64,000 nucleotides of DNA from Methylacidimicrobium sp. B4. Lineage in GTDB: Bacteria > Verrucomicrobiota > Verrucomicrobiia > Methylacidiphilales > Methylacidiphilaceae. Under the pieces are notes generated by a model that was given only the letters and a program-made list of their open reading frames with translations, ran no database searches and was not told the origin of the DNA. Location of the stretch: positions 1,116,001-1,180,000 of the forward strand of contig NZ_CP066203.1 of assembly GCF_017310545.1 (NCBI RefSeq), written 5' to 3'. Made by a program: the position numbers and the translations under genes. This document shows positions 30,982 to 38,560 of the stretch, in pieces (positions within the stretch are counted from its first letter, which is position 1; each line of letters begins with the position of its first letter).

Positions 30982-31847
30982 AGGCTCCCGACAACCCCCA
31001 GCAGAAGAAGCAAGCTCACCGCCACGTTGACTTCGAAAAACGCCATGTTCAGGGCTCGCCCATCCTTCTCCCCATCCTTACCCCGACAGAGGCGATGTTC
31101 GTAGAGGAGGGCCACCCCGGAGATCGCGCAAGCCCACCAATATGCTCCTGAAAGACCCGCCTGCAAGCCGAAAGCGATCCATCCGACCCAAGCGGACCCG
31201 TGAAGAAGGCGCGCCGCCCGAAGCGTGGCGGCCGTCCCGAACCGGGCGGGAAAGGAGTAGAGCCCGAGCCGGCGGTCGACCTCCTGATCCTGCAGTGCGT
31301 AGATCAGATCAAACCCGAAGGTCCAGGCGAGCACCGAAGCCGCAAGCAGGTAGGGAGCGACGCTCGTCAACTCTCCTCGTACCGCTGCCCATGCTCCAAG
31401 CGGGGCCAGGGCGAGAGCGAGCCCCAGGAAGGCATGACAAAGGGAGGTGAAGCGCTTCGCGTAGGAGTAGCCGAGGACGACCGCGATCGCCACCGGGGCG
31501 AAAAGTCGGCAGAGCCCGTTGAGGAACAAGAGGCCGACGCCGAAAACGGCGAGCCCGGCGAGGCAGAGAGCCAGGGTTTCCGCTCGACTCGCCAGCCGGC
31601 TTCGCTCCACCGTCCGGGGATTCTGGCGGTCGATCTCCCAATCGACATACCGGTTGAAGGCCATGGCGGCGGTCCGCGCGCCCACCATGCAGAGCAGGAT
31701 TCCCAAAAGAACCTTCGCGGAGGGGAGCCCTCGGGCCGCGACCAGCATGGCGGCCAGGGCAAAGGGGAGCGCAAAGAGCGTGTGACTGAACTTGATCAGC
31801 CCCAGAAGGTTGGCCAGGCGCGTTGCCGGAGAGCCGACGGTCCTCAT
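30972..31847 (-). CDS. mqnP: UbiA-family prenyltransferase of the futalosine pathway (MqnP)
   Basis: A 291-residue protein with about eight membrane spans. Two Asp-rich motifs bind Mg-diphosphate: NRYVDWEID and DLIYALQDQEVDRRLG. UbiA enzymes attach an isoprenoid tail to an aromatic ring. Its place between ubiX and mqnE points to the naphthoate prenylation in futalosine-type menaquinone synthesis. The ATG overlaps the ubiX stop as ATGA, and its stop overlaps mqnE. A much longer open frame to 32456 is a shadow of ubiX and was not used. A 4-hydroxybenzoate prenyltransferase for ubiquinone is unlikely, since no other ubiquinone genes are visible. Confidence 0.85.
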   Translation of the reverse strand: MRTVGSPATRLANLLGLIKFSHTLFALPFALAAMLVAARGLPSAKVLLGILLCMVGARTAAMAFNRYVDWEIDRQNPRTVERSRLASRAETLALCLAGLAVFGVGLLFLNGLCRLFAPVAIAVVLGYSYAKRFTSLCHAFLGLALALAPLGAWAAVRGELTSVAPYLLAASVLAWTFGFDLIYALQDQEVDRRLGLYSFPARFGTAATLRAARLLHGSAWVGWIAFGLQAGLSGAYWWACAISGVALLYEHRLCRGKDGEKDGRALNMAFFEVNVAVSLLLLLGVVGSLWL

Positions 31848-32404
31848 GCTTTTTTCTCCTTCCACCGGACGGCCAGATCGTGGGGGATCTGCAGGTGGTC
31901 GAGGACACGGGCGACCACGGTGTCCACGAGAGCGAGAACGCTCTGGGGCTTCCCGTAGAACGAAGGGCAGGCGGGAATCACAACCGCACCCGCTTCGATG
32001 AGGGTCACCATGTTCCGCGCATGGATCAAATTCCACGGAGTCTCCCGGGGAACGAGGAGGAGAGGCCTCCGTTCCTTGAGGAAGACGTCCGCCGCTCGCC
32101 CGATCGCCCCTTCCGAGACGCCATGCGCGATCCGCCCCGCCGTGCCCATCGAGCAGGGGATGATGATCATCGCCGAAAAACGGTTCGACCCGCTCAAGAA
32201 CGGAGCCTCCAGTGAGCGCTGACCATGAACCGAGAACCGGGGAGGAATGGCGAGGCCGCCCTTCTCCAGCTCCTCTCTGGCCACTTGACGCGCGCAGTCG
32301 CTGACGACCACGTGGACCTCGTGATCCCCGGCCTCCAGGAACGAAAGGAGCCTCTGCGCATAGACGGCACCACTGGCTCCGGTTACCGCGACGACGAGGC
32401 GCAT
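31844..32404 (-). CDS. ubiX: Flavin prenyltransferase UbiX
   Basis: A 186-residue flavoprotein that adds dimethylallyl to FMN, giving the cofactor of UbiD-type decarboxylases. N-terminal VAVTGASGAVYAQRLL is the nucleotide loop. IIIPCSMGTAGRIAHGVS and LLLVPRETPWNLIHARNM are diagnostic. ATG 32404 was chosen rather than 32425. With mqnP and mqnE downstream it probably serves the UbiD-like MqnL decarboxylase, which is not in this window. The gene overlaps mqnP by 4 bp. Confidence 0.93.
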   Translation of the reverse strand: MRLVVAVTGASGAVYAQRLLSFLEAGDHEVHVVVSDCARQVAREELEKGGLAIPPRFSVHGQRSLEAPFLSGSNRFSAMIIIPCSMGTAGRIAHGVSEGAIGRAADVFLKERRPLLLVPRETPWNLIHARNMVTLIEAGAVVIPACPSFYGKPQSVLALVDTVVARVLDHLQIPHDLAVRWKEKKA

Positions 32405-32482
32405 GGATCGCTCTCCCTCCGTCAAAGGTCAACTCGGACATCGACCCGCCCCGCACGGAGGGAAGCGGCCGGGATCGCGCCG

Positions 32483-33136
32483 CTAGACCAGATCGTAGTC
32501 TCCGCCCGAATCGTCGAAGTCGCTCGAATCGTCGGAGGCCAGATCTGCCGAAGGATCCGCCGAAGAATCATCGCCTCCGTCCCGATCGTCGCAGCAGGAC
32601 GAGGGCGCCGAGGACTCTGCGGGCGGCTGTTGCGGGCGTCCCTCGCCCCAGGACCCCTCCCGAAGCTGCTCAGGCTCGACGATCACGTCGACCGGCTGCG
32701 GGTGCGGACCGAAGACCCGATCGATCATCCCACCCATGAGAGCGCCCAGACCCATAAAGCCCGCCGCCTTCGCCACCTCCCCGACGGGGTTGCCTGTCGG
32801 CGCCGGGGGAGGCGGGGCCGCCGGATGCGCCCCCGGCTGGCGCGGCTCGTCAAACCGCGTGGTGAGCCCATGCTCCGGGGAGGGAGCATGACTCGAGAGG
32901 CGAGAGGCGATCGCCTCTCGCAAGCCCTCCACGGAAGGGGCGGGAATCGGATACGGGAAGGTCAACAAGGCCGGTGCGTCCGGGGAAGCGCCCTCCCCCT
33001 TTTGGAGGGCACCGGCAAGCCACTCCCGTTCCGCCGGCGAAAGGACCGCCGGATTGAGCTCCAGGACGGTGCTCTCCGGCGCATCGATGCCTCGGCGCAA
33101 CGCTTCCACAGGATCGACAGTGCAGCGAAGTTTCAC
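32483..33136 (-). CDS. Uncharacterised protein with Asp/Ser-rich acidic tail
   Basis: A 217-residue protein starting at GTG 33136, after a strong GGAGG with 5 bp spacing. Residues 1-85 look globular (MKLRCTVDPVEALRR, VLELNPAVLSPAEREWLAGAL) and contain no recognised motif. Residues 86-115 are Pro/Ala-rich. Residues about 118-140 hold a Gly/Met-rich hydrophobic stretch (AAGFMGLGALMGGMIDRV). From residue 170 the chain is mainly Asp and Ser, with a CC pair. No signal peptide. The gene lies between dapB and ubiX in a leftward run. The acidic tail resembles metal- or chaperone-binding tails, but this is only a resemblance. Confidence 0.6.
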   Translation of the reverse strand: MKLRCTVDPVEALRRGIDAPESTVLELNPAVLSPAEREWLAGALQKGEGASPDAPALLTFPYPIPAPSVEGLREAIASRLSSHAPSPEHGLTTRFDEPRQPGAHPAAPPPPAPTGNPVGEVAKAAGFMGLGALMGGMIDRVFGPHPQPVDVIVEPEQLREGSWGEGRPQQPPAESSAPSSCCDDRDGGDDSSADPSADLASDDSSDFDDSGGDYDLV

Positions 33137-33225
33137 ATTTACCTCCGATCAATCTGTCCAAGAGTAGCCCTCCTCGCCCGCCCTGGCAAGCCGGGCCTCT
33201 CCCAGCCAAAGACGCCCTCTTCTCC

Positions 33226-33966
33226 CTATCTCTCGGCCAGCCCGAGAACATCCTCCATCGAGTAGATTCCGGGAGGCTTTCCCACCGCCCAGCGTGCCGC
33301 CCGAAGGGAGCCCAGGGCGAAGGTATCCCTTGTCTCGGCCCGGTGCGTAAGCTCCACGACTTCTCCTGGGCCCGCGAAGAGGACGGTATGGAGTCCCACG
33401 ATCCGCCCGCCGCGAATCGCGTGGATCCCGATCTCCCCCGCCTCCCGCAGACCGCTCTCCCCCTCCCTTCCGTGGCGCGCGGCCTTTTCGAGCGCGACCC
33501 CGCGCACCTCCGCGATAATTTCCGCCAAGCGGCGAGCGGTTCCGCTGGGCGCGTCGCGTTTGGCCCGATGATGGGCTTCCACGATCTCGGGATCGAACTC
33601 CTCCCCGAGAACCGTGGCCGCCTTCCGCACGAGGTAGAAAAGCAGGTTGACCCCCGTAGAAAAGTTGGGCGCCCAGACGATCGGAATCCTCTCACCTGCC
33701 CGGCGCATCCGAAGGGCCTCCTCGGGCAGATGGCCGGTTGTCCCGATCACGAGCGCCTTGCCCGCCTTGGCACTCGCCTCCGCGAGCTCCGCAGAAAAGC
33801 CGTGCGCGCTGAAGTCGATGATGACGTCGCTCGCGGCGAGCGCCGGAGCGAGCGGATCCCCTTGATCGATCGCTCCCGCAATCTCCCATTCGCCCGCCAT
33901 GCGCGCCTGCTCCAGAACCGCCGTCCCCATGCGCCCCTTGGCGCCGACCACCGTCAGACGAATCAT
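33226..33966 (-). CDS. dapB: 4-hydroxy-tetrahydrodipicolinate reductase DapB
   Basis: A 246-residue DapB, the NAD(P)H-dependent third step to DAP/lysine. The nucleotide loop is VVGAKGRMGTAV. Catalytic EAHHRAKRDAPSGTA, substrate-contact APNFSTGVN and C-terminal GGRIVGLHTVLFAG are intact. The order dapF-dapA-dapB is compact. dapA stops 15 bp upstream of its ATG. DAP is needed for the cross-linked peptidoglycan for which glmM supplies sugar precursors. Confidence 0.96.
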   Translation of the reverse strand: MIRLTVVGAKGRMGTAVLEQARMAGEWEIAGAIDQGDPLAPALAASDVIIDFSAHGFSAELAEASAKAGKALVIGTTGHLPEEALRMRRAGERIPIVWAPNFSTGVNLLFYLVRKAATVLGEEFDPEIVEAHHRAKRDAPSGTARRLAEIIAEVRGVALEKAARHGREGESGLREAGEIGIHAIRGGRIVGLHTVLFAGPGEVVELTHRAETRDTFALGSLRAARWAVGKPPGIYSMEDVLGLAER

Positions 33967-33981
33967 CTCCGCTCCCCTCTT

Positions 33982-34860
33982 CTATTCCATTCCCACGAGC
34001 GAGAGCGTCTTTTCGAGCCGCGCCCGGCTGCTCGGCTGGAGAGGGACCAGAGGAAGCCGGACGTCGGGCGCGATCCGTCCGCGAAGCGAGAGCGCCGTCT
34101 TGATCGGCACCGGGTTGGTTTCCACGAACAGGTCGCGGAAGAGCGGATAGAGACGGCGATGGAGCCGCTCGGCTTCCGCAAGCCTACCCGAAAGGAAGCT
34201 TTGCACGAGATCGACGACCGCCCTGGGCAGAAGATTGGAGGCAACGCTGACCACCCCCACCGCACCCACGCTCAGGAACGGCAGCGTCAGCGAATCGTCC
34301 CCGCTCAGCAGGGCGAAATCGTCGGGAAGCCGTTGACGCAGCTGGCTGAGCCGGTCGACGGAGCCGCCCGCCTCCTTGAGTCCGATGATGCTCTTGTGTC
34401 CTTGCGCCAGCGCTTCGACAGTCTCCACCGCAATCTCGACCCCGCACCGACCGGGGATGCTGTAGAGGACAAGAGGCAGCCGCGTACTCTGGGCGATCGC
34501 CGCGAAATGGGCATAGAGCCCGGCCTGGCTCGGCTTGTTGTAATAGGGGGCAACAAGGAGCGCGCCATCGGCGCCCACCGCTTCGGCAGCCCGAGTCAGC
34601 TCGATCGCCTCTGCCGTGCTGTTGGAGCCCGTGCCTGCGAGAACGGTCACCCGCCCGGCAGTGAACTCAACCGTCTTGGCAATGACCCGGACATGCTCCT
34701 CGTGGGTCAGCGTGGGAGACTCTCCGGTTGTCCCCACGGGTACGAGCCCGGCCACCCCTCCCTCGATCTGCGCCTCCACCAAGAGTCGCAAGGCCTCCTC
34801 ATCGACCGCACCTCCGCGAAACGGCGTCACAAGCGCGGTATAGGTTCCCAAAAGCTTCAT
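33982..34860 (-). CDS. dapA: 4-hydroxy-tetrahydrodipicolinate synthase DapA
   Basis: A 292-residue (beta/alpha)8 aldolase. The Schiff-base lysine lies in SIIGLKEAGG and the catalytic Tyr in VAPYYNKPSQAGLY. GTTGESPTLTHEEH binds pyruvate. ATG 34860 overlaps the dapF stop as ATGA. The open frame upstream to 35052 is only an alternative frame of dapF. DapA condenses pyruvate with aspartate semialdehyde, usually the lysine-inhibited step, but inhibition cannot be judged from sequence alone. Confidence 0.96.
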   Translation of the reverse strand: MKLLGTYTALVTPFRGGAVDEEALRLLVEAQIEGGVAGLVPVGTTGESPTLTHEEHVRVIAKTVEFTAGRVTVLAGTGSNSTAEAIELTRAAEAVGADGALLVAPYYNKPSQAGLYAHFAAIAQSTRLPLVLYSIPGRCGVEIAVETVEALAQGHKSIIGLKEAGGSVDRLSQLRQRLPDDFALLSGDDSLTLPFLSVGAVGVVSVASNLLPRAVVDLVQSFLSGRLAEAERLHRRLYPLFRDLFVETNPVPIKTALSLRGRIAPDVRLPLVPLQPSSRARLEKTLSLVGME

Positions 34861-35675
34861 TCTCCCACCTCCATCTCTCCCGTAAAGACCGCCCTGGCCG
34901 GCCCCTCGAGCCGAACCCCATGAAGTCGATCGCCCGTCCGCTCGAATCCGACGCGCAGCCAATCTCCGCTTCGAACCAGGACCGATACCGGCGAGGAATG
35001 CCCTTTGACACGATGAGCCACAAGGGCGGAGGCGGTGACGCCGGTTCCGCACGCGAGCGTCTCCGCCTCGACCCCTCGTTCATAGGTCCGTACCGCGATC
35101 CGGTTGGACCCCAGCAGCTCCACGAAATCGGCATTAACCCCTTCGGGCGCGAAATCCGGGAGCCACCGGAGCTCTCGACCCAGCTCCTCGACGTCGATGC
35201 TCTTGACGCTCTGCACGAAGACGACCAGATGCGGCACTCCGGTATGAATCCAGTGCACCTCCAGCGGTCCATGCCGGGTGGAAACGAGCTGCCGCAACCG
35301 CGACTCTCCGGGATCGGGCATCGTAATGGAGACCTCCCCGCCGGCAAAGGTCGCCTCGATGAGCCCGGCACCGGTGAGAAAGGAGAGCCGACCGCCCTCC
35401 TGTTCCCTCACCAGAGGCTCCAAGAAACGGGCGAAGCAGCGGGCTCCGTTGCCGCAAAGGGAGGCCTCGCCCCCGTCGGCGTTGTAGTAGCGCATCCGGA
35501 TGCGGTCTTGCCTGCCGTCGGCTTCCGCGACGAGCATCCCGTCGGCGCCGATGCCGAAGTGGCGATCGCAGAGCCGGGCGATCTGGTCCGGACGCAACCG
35601 GAGGCGACCGTCCCGATTGTCGACCACGACAAAGTCATTGCCGGCCCCGGTCATTTTCGTAAAGTGGATCTTCAT
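34857..35675 (-). CDS. dapF: Diaminopimelate epimerase DapF
   Basis: A 272-residue two-base epimerase converting LL- to meso-DAP. The catalytic cysteines are in SLCGNGARCFARF and ETLACGTGVTA. N-terminal KMTGAGNDFVVVDN is diagnostic. ATG 35675 (MKIHFTKM) was chosen. The longer frame to 35726 runs into the divergent hisH promoter region. It is the first gene of the leftward dap group, whose start faces hisH across about 60 bp. Confidence 0.96.
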   Translation of the reverse strand: MKIHFTKMTGAGNDFVVVDNRDGRLRLRPDQIARLCDRHFGIGADGMLVAEADGRQDRIRMRYYNADGGEASLCGNGARCFARFLEPLVREQEGGRLSFLTGAGLIEATFAGGEVSITMPDPGESRLRQLVSTRHGPLEVHWIHTGVPHLVVFVQSVKSIDVEELGRELRWLPDFAPEGVNADFVELLGSNRIAVRTYERGVEAETLACGTGVTASALVAHRVKGHSSPVSVLVRSGDWLRVGFERTGDRLHGVRLEGPARAVFTGEMEVGE

Positions 35676-35734
35676 TCGTAATCGCAAAGTTTTGATCGAA
35701 TCAGAGCTTTTGCAAAGGAATTGCACGAAAAACG

Positions 35735-36418
35735 TTGAGCTCCCTTTCTCCTCAACCCGCTGCCGCCGACTCCCGCCCTCTTCTGGGCGTCGTCGATTAC
35801 GGCATGGGCAACCTCCGGAGCGTGGAAAAAGCGCTCGCGTTCGTCGGGGCGGCCCCCCGGCGGGTCATGAAGCCGGATGACTTGGCCGATCTGGCCGGTG
35901 TCGTCCTTCCTGGGGTCGGCGCGTTTGGCGACTGCGCCGCGCGGCTGAAGGAAACCGGGTTGTGGAGCCCGCTCCGGGCGTGGGCGGGTGGCGGAAGGCC
36001 GTTCCTCGGCATCTGCCTGGGCTACCAGCTCCTCTTCGAAGGAAGCGCCGAAAGCCCGGGGATTGCCGGGTTCGGGCTCATTCCCGGCCAGGTGGTCCGC
36101 TTTCCGGGAGGGGTCGGGAAGGTCCCCCAAATCGGCTGGAACACGATCCGGATCGTCCGCGAAAGCGCCTTCACCCGGGAGGTCCAGTCGGGAGATTTCG
36201 TCTATTTCGTTCACAGCTACTACCCGGTGCCCCAGGACCCGCAATGGGTCGCCCTCGAGACCGATTATGGCGTGCCCTTCGCCAGCGGTGCCTGCCGCGA
36301 TGCGCTCTTCGCGGTCCAGTTTCACCCGGAAAAGAGCCAGCGGGTCGGCTTGCAGCTCTTGCGCAACTTCGTCCGAGTCGCCGCCCGCCACGAGGCGGCC
36401 CCTCGATCCACCTCATGA
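35735..36418 (+). CDS. hisH: Imidazole glycerol phosphate synthase subunit HisH
   Basis: A 227-residue class I glutamine amidotransferase subunit that gives ammonia to HisF. The nucleophile lies in GICLGYQLLFEG and the catalytic His-Glu in FHPEKSQ. The oxyanion strand is VVLPGVGAFGD. No ATG precedes the core (LLGVVDYGMGNLRSV). The first possible codon after the in-frame stop is TTG 35735, which adds a 16-residue lead and lacks a good ribosome-binding site. The start is therefore uncertain. Its stop overlaps hisA as ATGA. Confidence 0.92.
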   Translation: MSSLSPQPAAADSRPLLGVVDYGMGNLRSVEKALAFVGAAPRRVMKPDDLADLAGVVLPGVGAFGDCAARLKETGLWSPLRAWAGGGRPFLGICLGYQLLFEGSAESPGIAGFGLIPGQVVRFPGGVGKVPQIGWNTIRIVRESAFTREVQSGDFVYFVHSYYPVPQDPQWVALETDYGVPFASGACRDALFAVQFHPEKSQRVGLQLLRNFVRVAARHEAAPRSTS

Positions 36419-37146
36419 AGCTCTTTGCTGCCATCGACTTGCTCGGGGGAAAGGTCGTCCGCCTCCGGCAGGGAAAGCGGGATTCCGCTACCGTCTATTC
36501 CGACGATCCGCTGGCTACGGCCCTTCGCTGGGAAGAGGAGGGAGCGGATGGCCTGCACATCGTCGACCTGGCGGGAGCGTTTTCCGGCGCCTCCTCCTCC
36601 CTGCCCTGGGTCGAAGCGATCGCAAAACGGGTTCGGATTCCCATTCAATTCGGCGGCGGGCTCCGGACGCAAGAAGCCGTCGAAGAAGCCCTCCGGCGCG
36701 GATCCTCGCGGGTGGTCATCGGTACCCGGGCGTGGGAAGAGGATGGTTTCCTTCCGAAGCTCGCAGGCCGCTTCGGCTCGGAGCGGCTCGTCCTCGCCTT
36801 GGACGCCCGCAACGGGGAAGTCCGGATTGCTGGCTGGGAGCGCGGCACGGGAAAGAAGCTGATCGACGCGGCCCGGTATGCCCAGGGTCACGGCGCGGGC
36901 TTCCTCCTCTACACCGATGTCTCCGTCGATGGCATGCTCTCCGGCCCGGACCTGGAGCGAACCCGGCAGCTGGTCGAATCGATCCACCTCCCGATCTTCG
37001 CCTCGGGCGGGATCGGGAAGCCCGGCGATCTCCGCGCCCTGCAGCAAATTCCACGCCTCTACGGGGCGGTCCTGGGCCGAGCGATCTACGAAAAGACGGT
37101 CTCCCTGCGCGATTGGCGCGCGGAAGCCGGCGGAAAGAACGCTTAG
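36415..37146 (+). CDS. hisA: Phosphoribosylformimino-5-aminoimidazole carboxamide ribotide isomerase HisA
   Basis: A 243-residue barrel isomerase acting just before HisF/HisH. The catalytic Asp lies in FAAIDLLGGKVVRL, and the second acidic site is in TDVSVDGMLSGPD. Phosphate loops IQFGGGLRT and FASGGIGK are intact. The alanine-rich end (RAEAGGKNA) is variable. It forms a two-gene unit with hisH. HisF, its functional neighbour in most genomes, is at 2825-3598. Confidence 0.96.
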   Translation: MKLFAAIDLLGGKVVRLRQGKRDSATVYSDDPLATALRWEEEGADGLHIVDLAGAFSGASSSLPWVEAIAKRVRIPIQFGGGLRTQEAVEEALRRGSSRVVIGTRAWEEDGFLPKLAGRFGSERLVLALDARNGEVRIAGWERGTGKKLIDAARYAQGHGAGFLLYTDVSVDGMLSGPDLERTRQLVESIHLPIFASGGIGKPGDLRALQQIPRLYGAVLGRAIYEKTVSLRDWRAEAGGKNA

Positions 37147-37314
37147 GCCGCAAAGGGAAATCGCGCCTCGCGGCTGGCCCTGCGACTCCTGATCTGGGAC
37201 GGCTTTCTCGGCGCTCTTTTGGGTTCTGCTCCCTCTTTGAGTGGCTTTCCTCTCTTTCCTCCTCCGCTGCTGCACGGCCTTGGGAGCCACTCCCCCCCTT
37301 GTTCCGGAAGGCAT

Positions 37315-37337
37315 CGCGGCTCTTGAGAGAAGCCGCG
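37315..37337. terminator. Stem-loop between convergent genes
   Basis: CGCGGCT (37315-37321) and AGCCGCG (37331-37337) form a perfect 7 bp GC-rich stem with a 9-base loop. The site lies in the 244 bp between hisA and the convergent metallophosphoesterase gene. No T-run follows on either strand, so termination would be non-canonical. Nothing else was recognised in this gap. Confidence 0.3.
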
Positions 37338-37390
37338 GTGGCTCATTCCCGGGAAGAAGGCCCAGAGGGTTGGCGGCTTCGCTCTCCTTC

Positions 37391-38551
37391 TTACCCGGCC
37401 GACAAGCGGAGGGTGATCCGGACGATTTCCGAGCACTGGCCGATCCGGACCGGGGGACCCCAGGTTCCCGCGCCCCGGGTAACGACGAAGTGGGTCTTTC
37501 CGCGACGCTCATACCCGTAGGCGAGGGGGAAGAGCCGGGCGACCACGTAGTTGAGGGGCCAGAACTGGCCGTCATGGGTGTGGCCGCAGACGAGCAGAGC
37601 CGCTCCGCAATCGGTCGCCTCGTCGAGTGCGGAAGGTCGGTGGTCGAGAACCAGGAGCGGAAGGCACGGATTGGTCTTCTCCAGGATCTGCCGGAGCGGG
37701 CGGCGCGGACGGCCGTCGCCCAGCACCGTTTTCGCCCGGTCCTCCCGTCCGGCGATGCGGAGAAAGCCTCCGACCTCCACACACCGGTCGCGCAGGACGG
37801 AGATCCCGTTCTTTTCCAGGAAGGTGACGACTCCATCGGCGCCGCAGTAGTATTCATGGTTTCCCACGCAAGCGAAGACGCCGAGCGGGGCGCGAAGGGA
37901 GCGGAAGAGCGGTCCGACGCCAGCCTTCTCGAGAACCTCAGAGGGAGCATCGACCAGGTCCCCCGGGAGAAGGATGAGATCGGGTTCCGTCCGCCGGATC
38001 GCTTCGAGGATGCGGACGAGCCTTTTGGCGCCAAAGGTTCCGGTGATGTGGAGGTCCGAAGCGAGGGCAATGGTCAGAGGCGGGGGAGCCGAGGAGGAAG
38101 CCGTGGAGGTGTCGATCGAAAGGTCGAGCCTTCGGATCTCCACGCGGCGGGCGTTGGCGGATCCCTTGAGGAGCAGGAGTACGACCAAGCCCACTAGGCC
38201 GAGAGCCGATGCCCAGGGGGGAAGGAGGCTCGCTTCGAACCGGGCAAAGCCCGGCAGGAGCCGCAGCAGATCCCAGAGAGTGATTCCGAGAAAGAGGTAG
38301 AGAACCGACGGAATCCAGAGCGAAGTAAGGAGGACCGCTGAATCGGCGAGAGAGGAAGGGTTCCTCTCCTGCCACTTCCGGGCCGCAGGATAGCCGAAAA
38401 CGCAAGCGGCCGCAAGGCCAAGGTAGCCGACGCGGAGAAGGAGATGCGGGGGCAGGACGAGCCAGCCGCGCATGGCCACGTAAAGGCCGAGGGTCAGGTA
38501 GCCGCCAATCAGGAGAGCCGAGAGGGAAATTCCCGGGATCCTCCTCGCCAC
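37391..38551 (-). CDS. Membrane-anchored calcineurin-like metallophosphoesterase
   Basis: A 386-residue protein. Residues 1-130 contain about four hydrophobic helices, and the rest is a metallophosphoesterase domain. Metal-binding motifs are ASDLHIT (DxH), LPGDLVD (GDxxD), GNHEYY, VLDHRP and CGHTHDGQFWP, all present in the right order. This layout (helices, then phosphatase) is like YaeI/YkuE-type proteins, some of which act on lipid-linked diphosphates, but the substrate is unknown. Starts at GTG 38551, 9 bp after the carB stop, and is probably the last gene of the tgt-carB run. Confidence 0.85.
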   Translation of the reverse strand: MARRIPGISLSALLIGGYLTLGLYVAMRGWLVLPPHLLLRVGYLGLAAACVFGYPAARKWQERNPSSLADSAVLLTSLWIPSVLYLFLGITLWDLLRLLPGFARFEASLLPPWASALGLVGLVVLLLLKGSANARRVEIRRLDLSIDTSTASSSAPPPLTIALASDLHITGTFGAKRLVRILEAIRRTEPDLILLPGDLVDAPSEVLEKAGVGPLFRSLRAPLGVFACVGNHEYYCGADGVVTFLEKNGISVLRDRCVEVGGFLRIAGREDRAKTVLGDGRPRRPLRQILEKTNPCLPLLVLDHRPSALDEATDCGAALLVCGHTHDGQFWPLNYVVARLFPLAYGYERRGKTHFVVTRGAGTWGPPVRIGQCSEIVRITLRLSAG

Positions 38552-38560
38552 GGCACGCTC

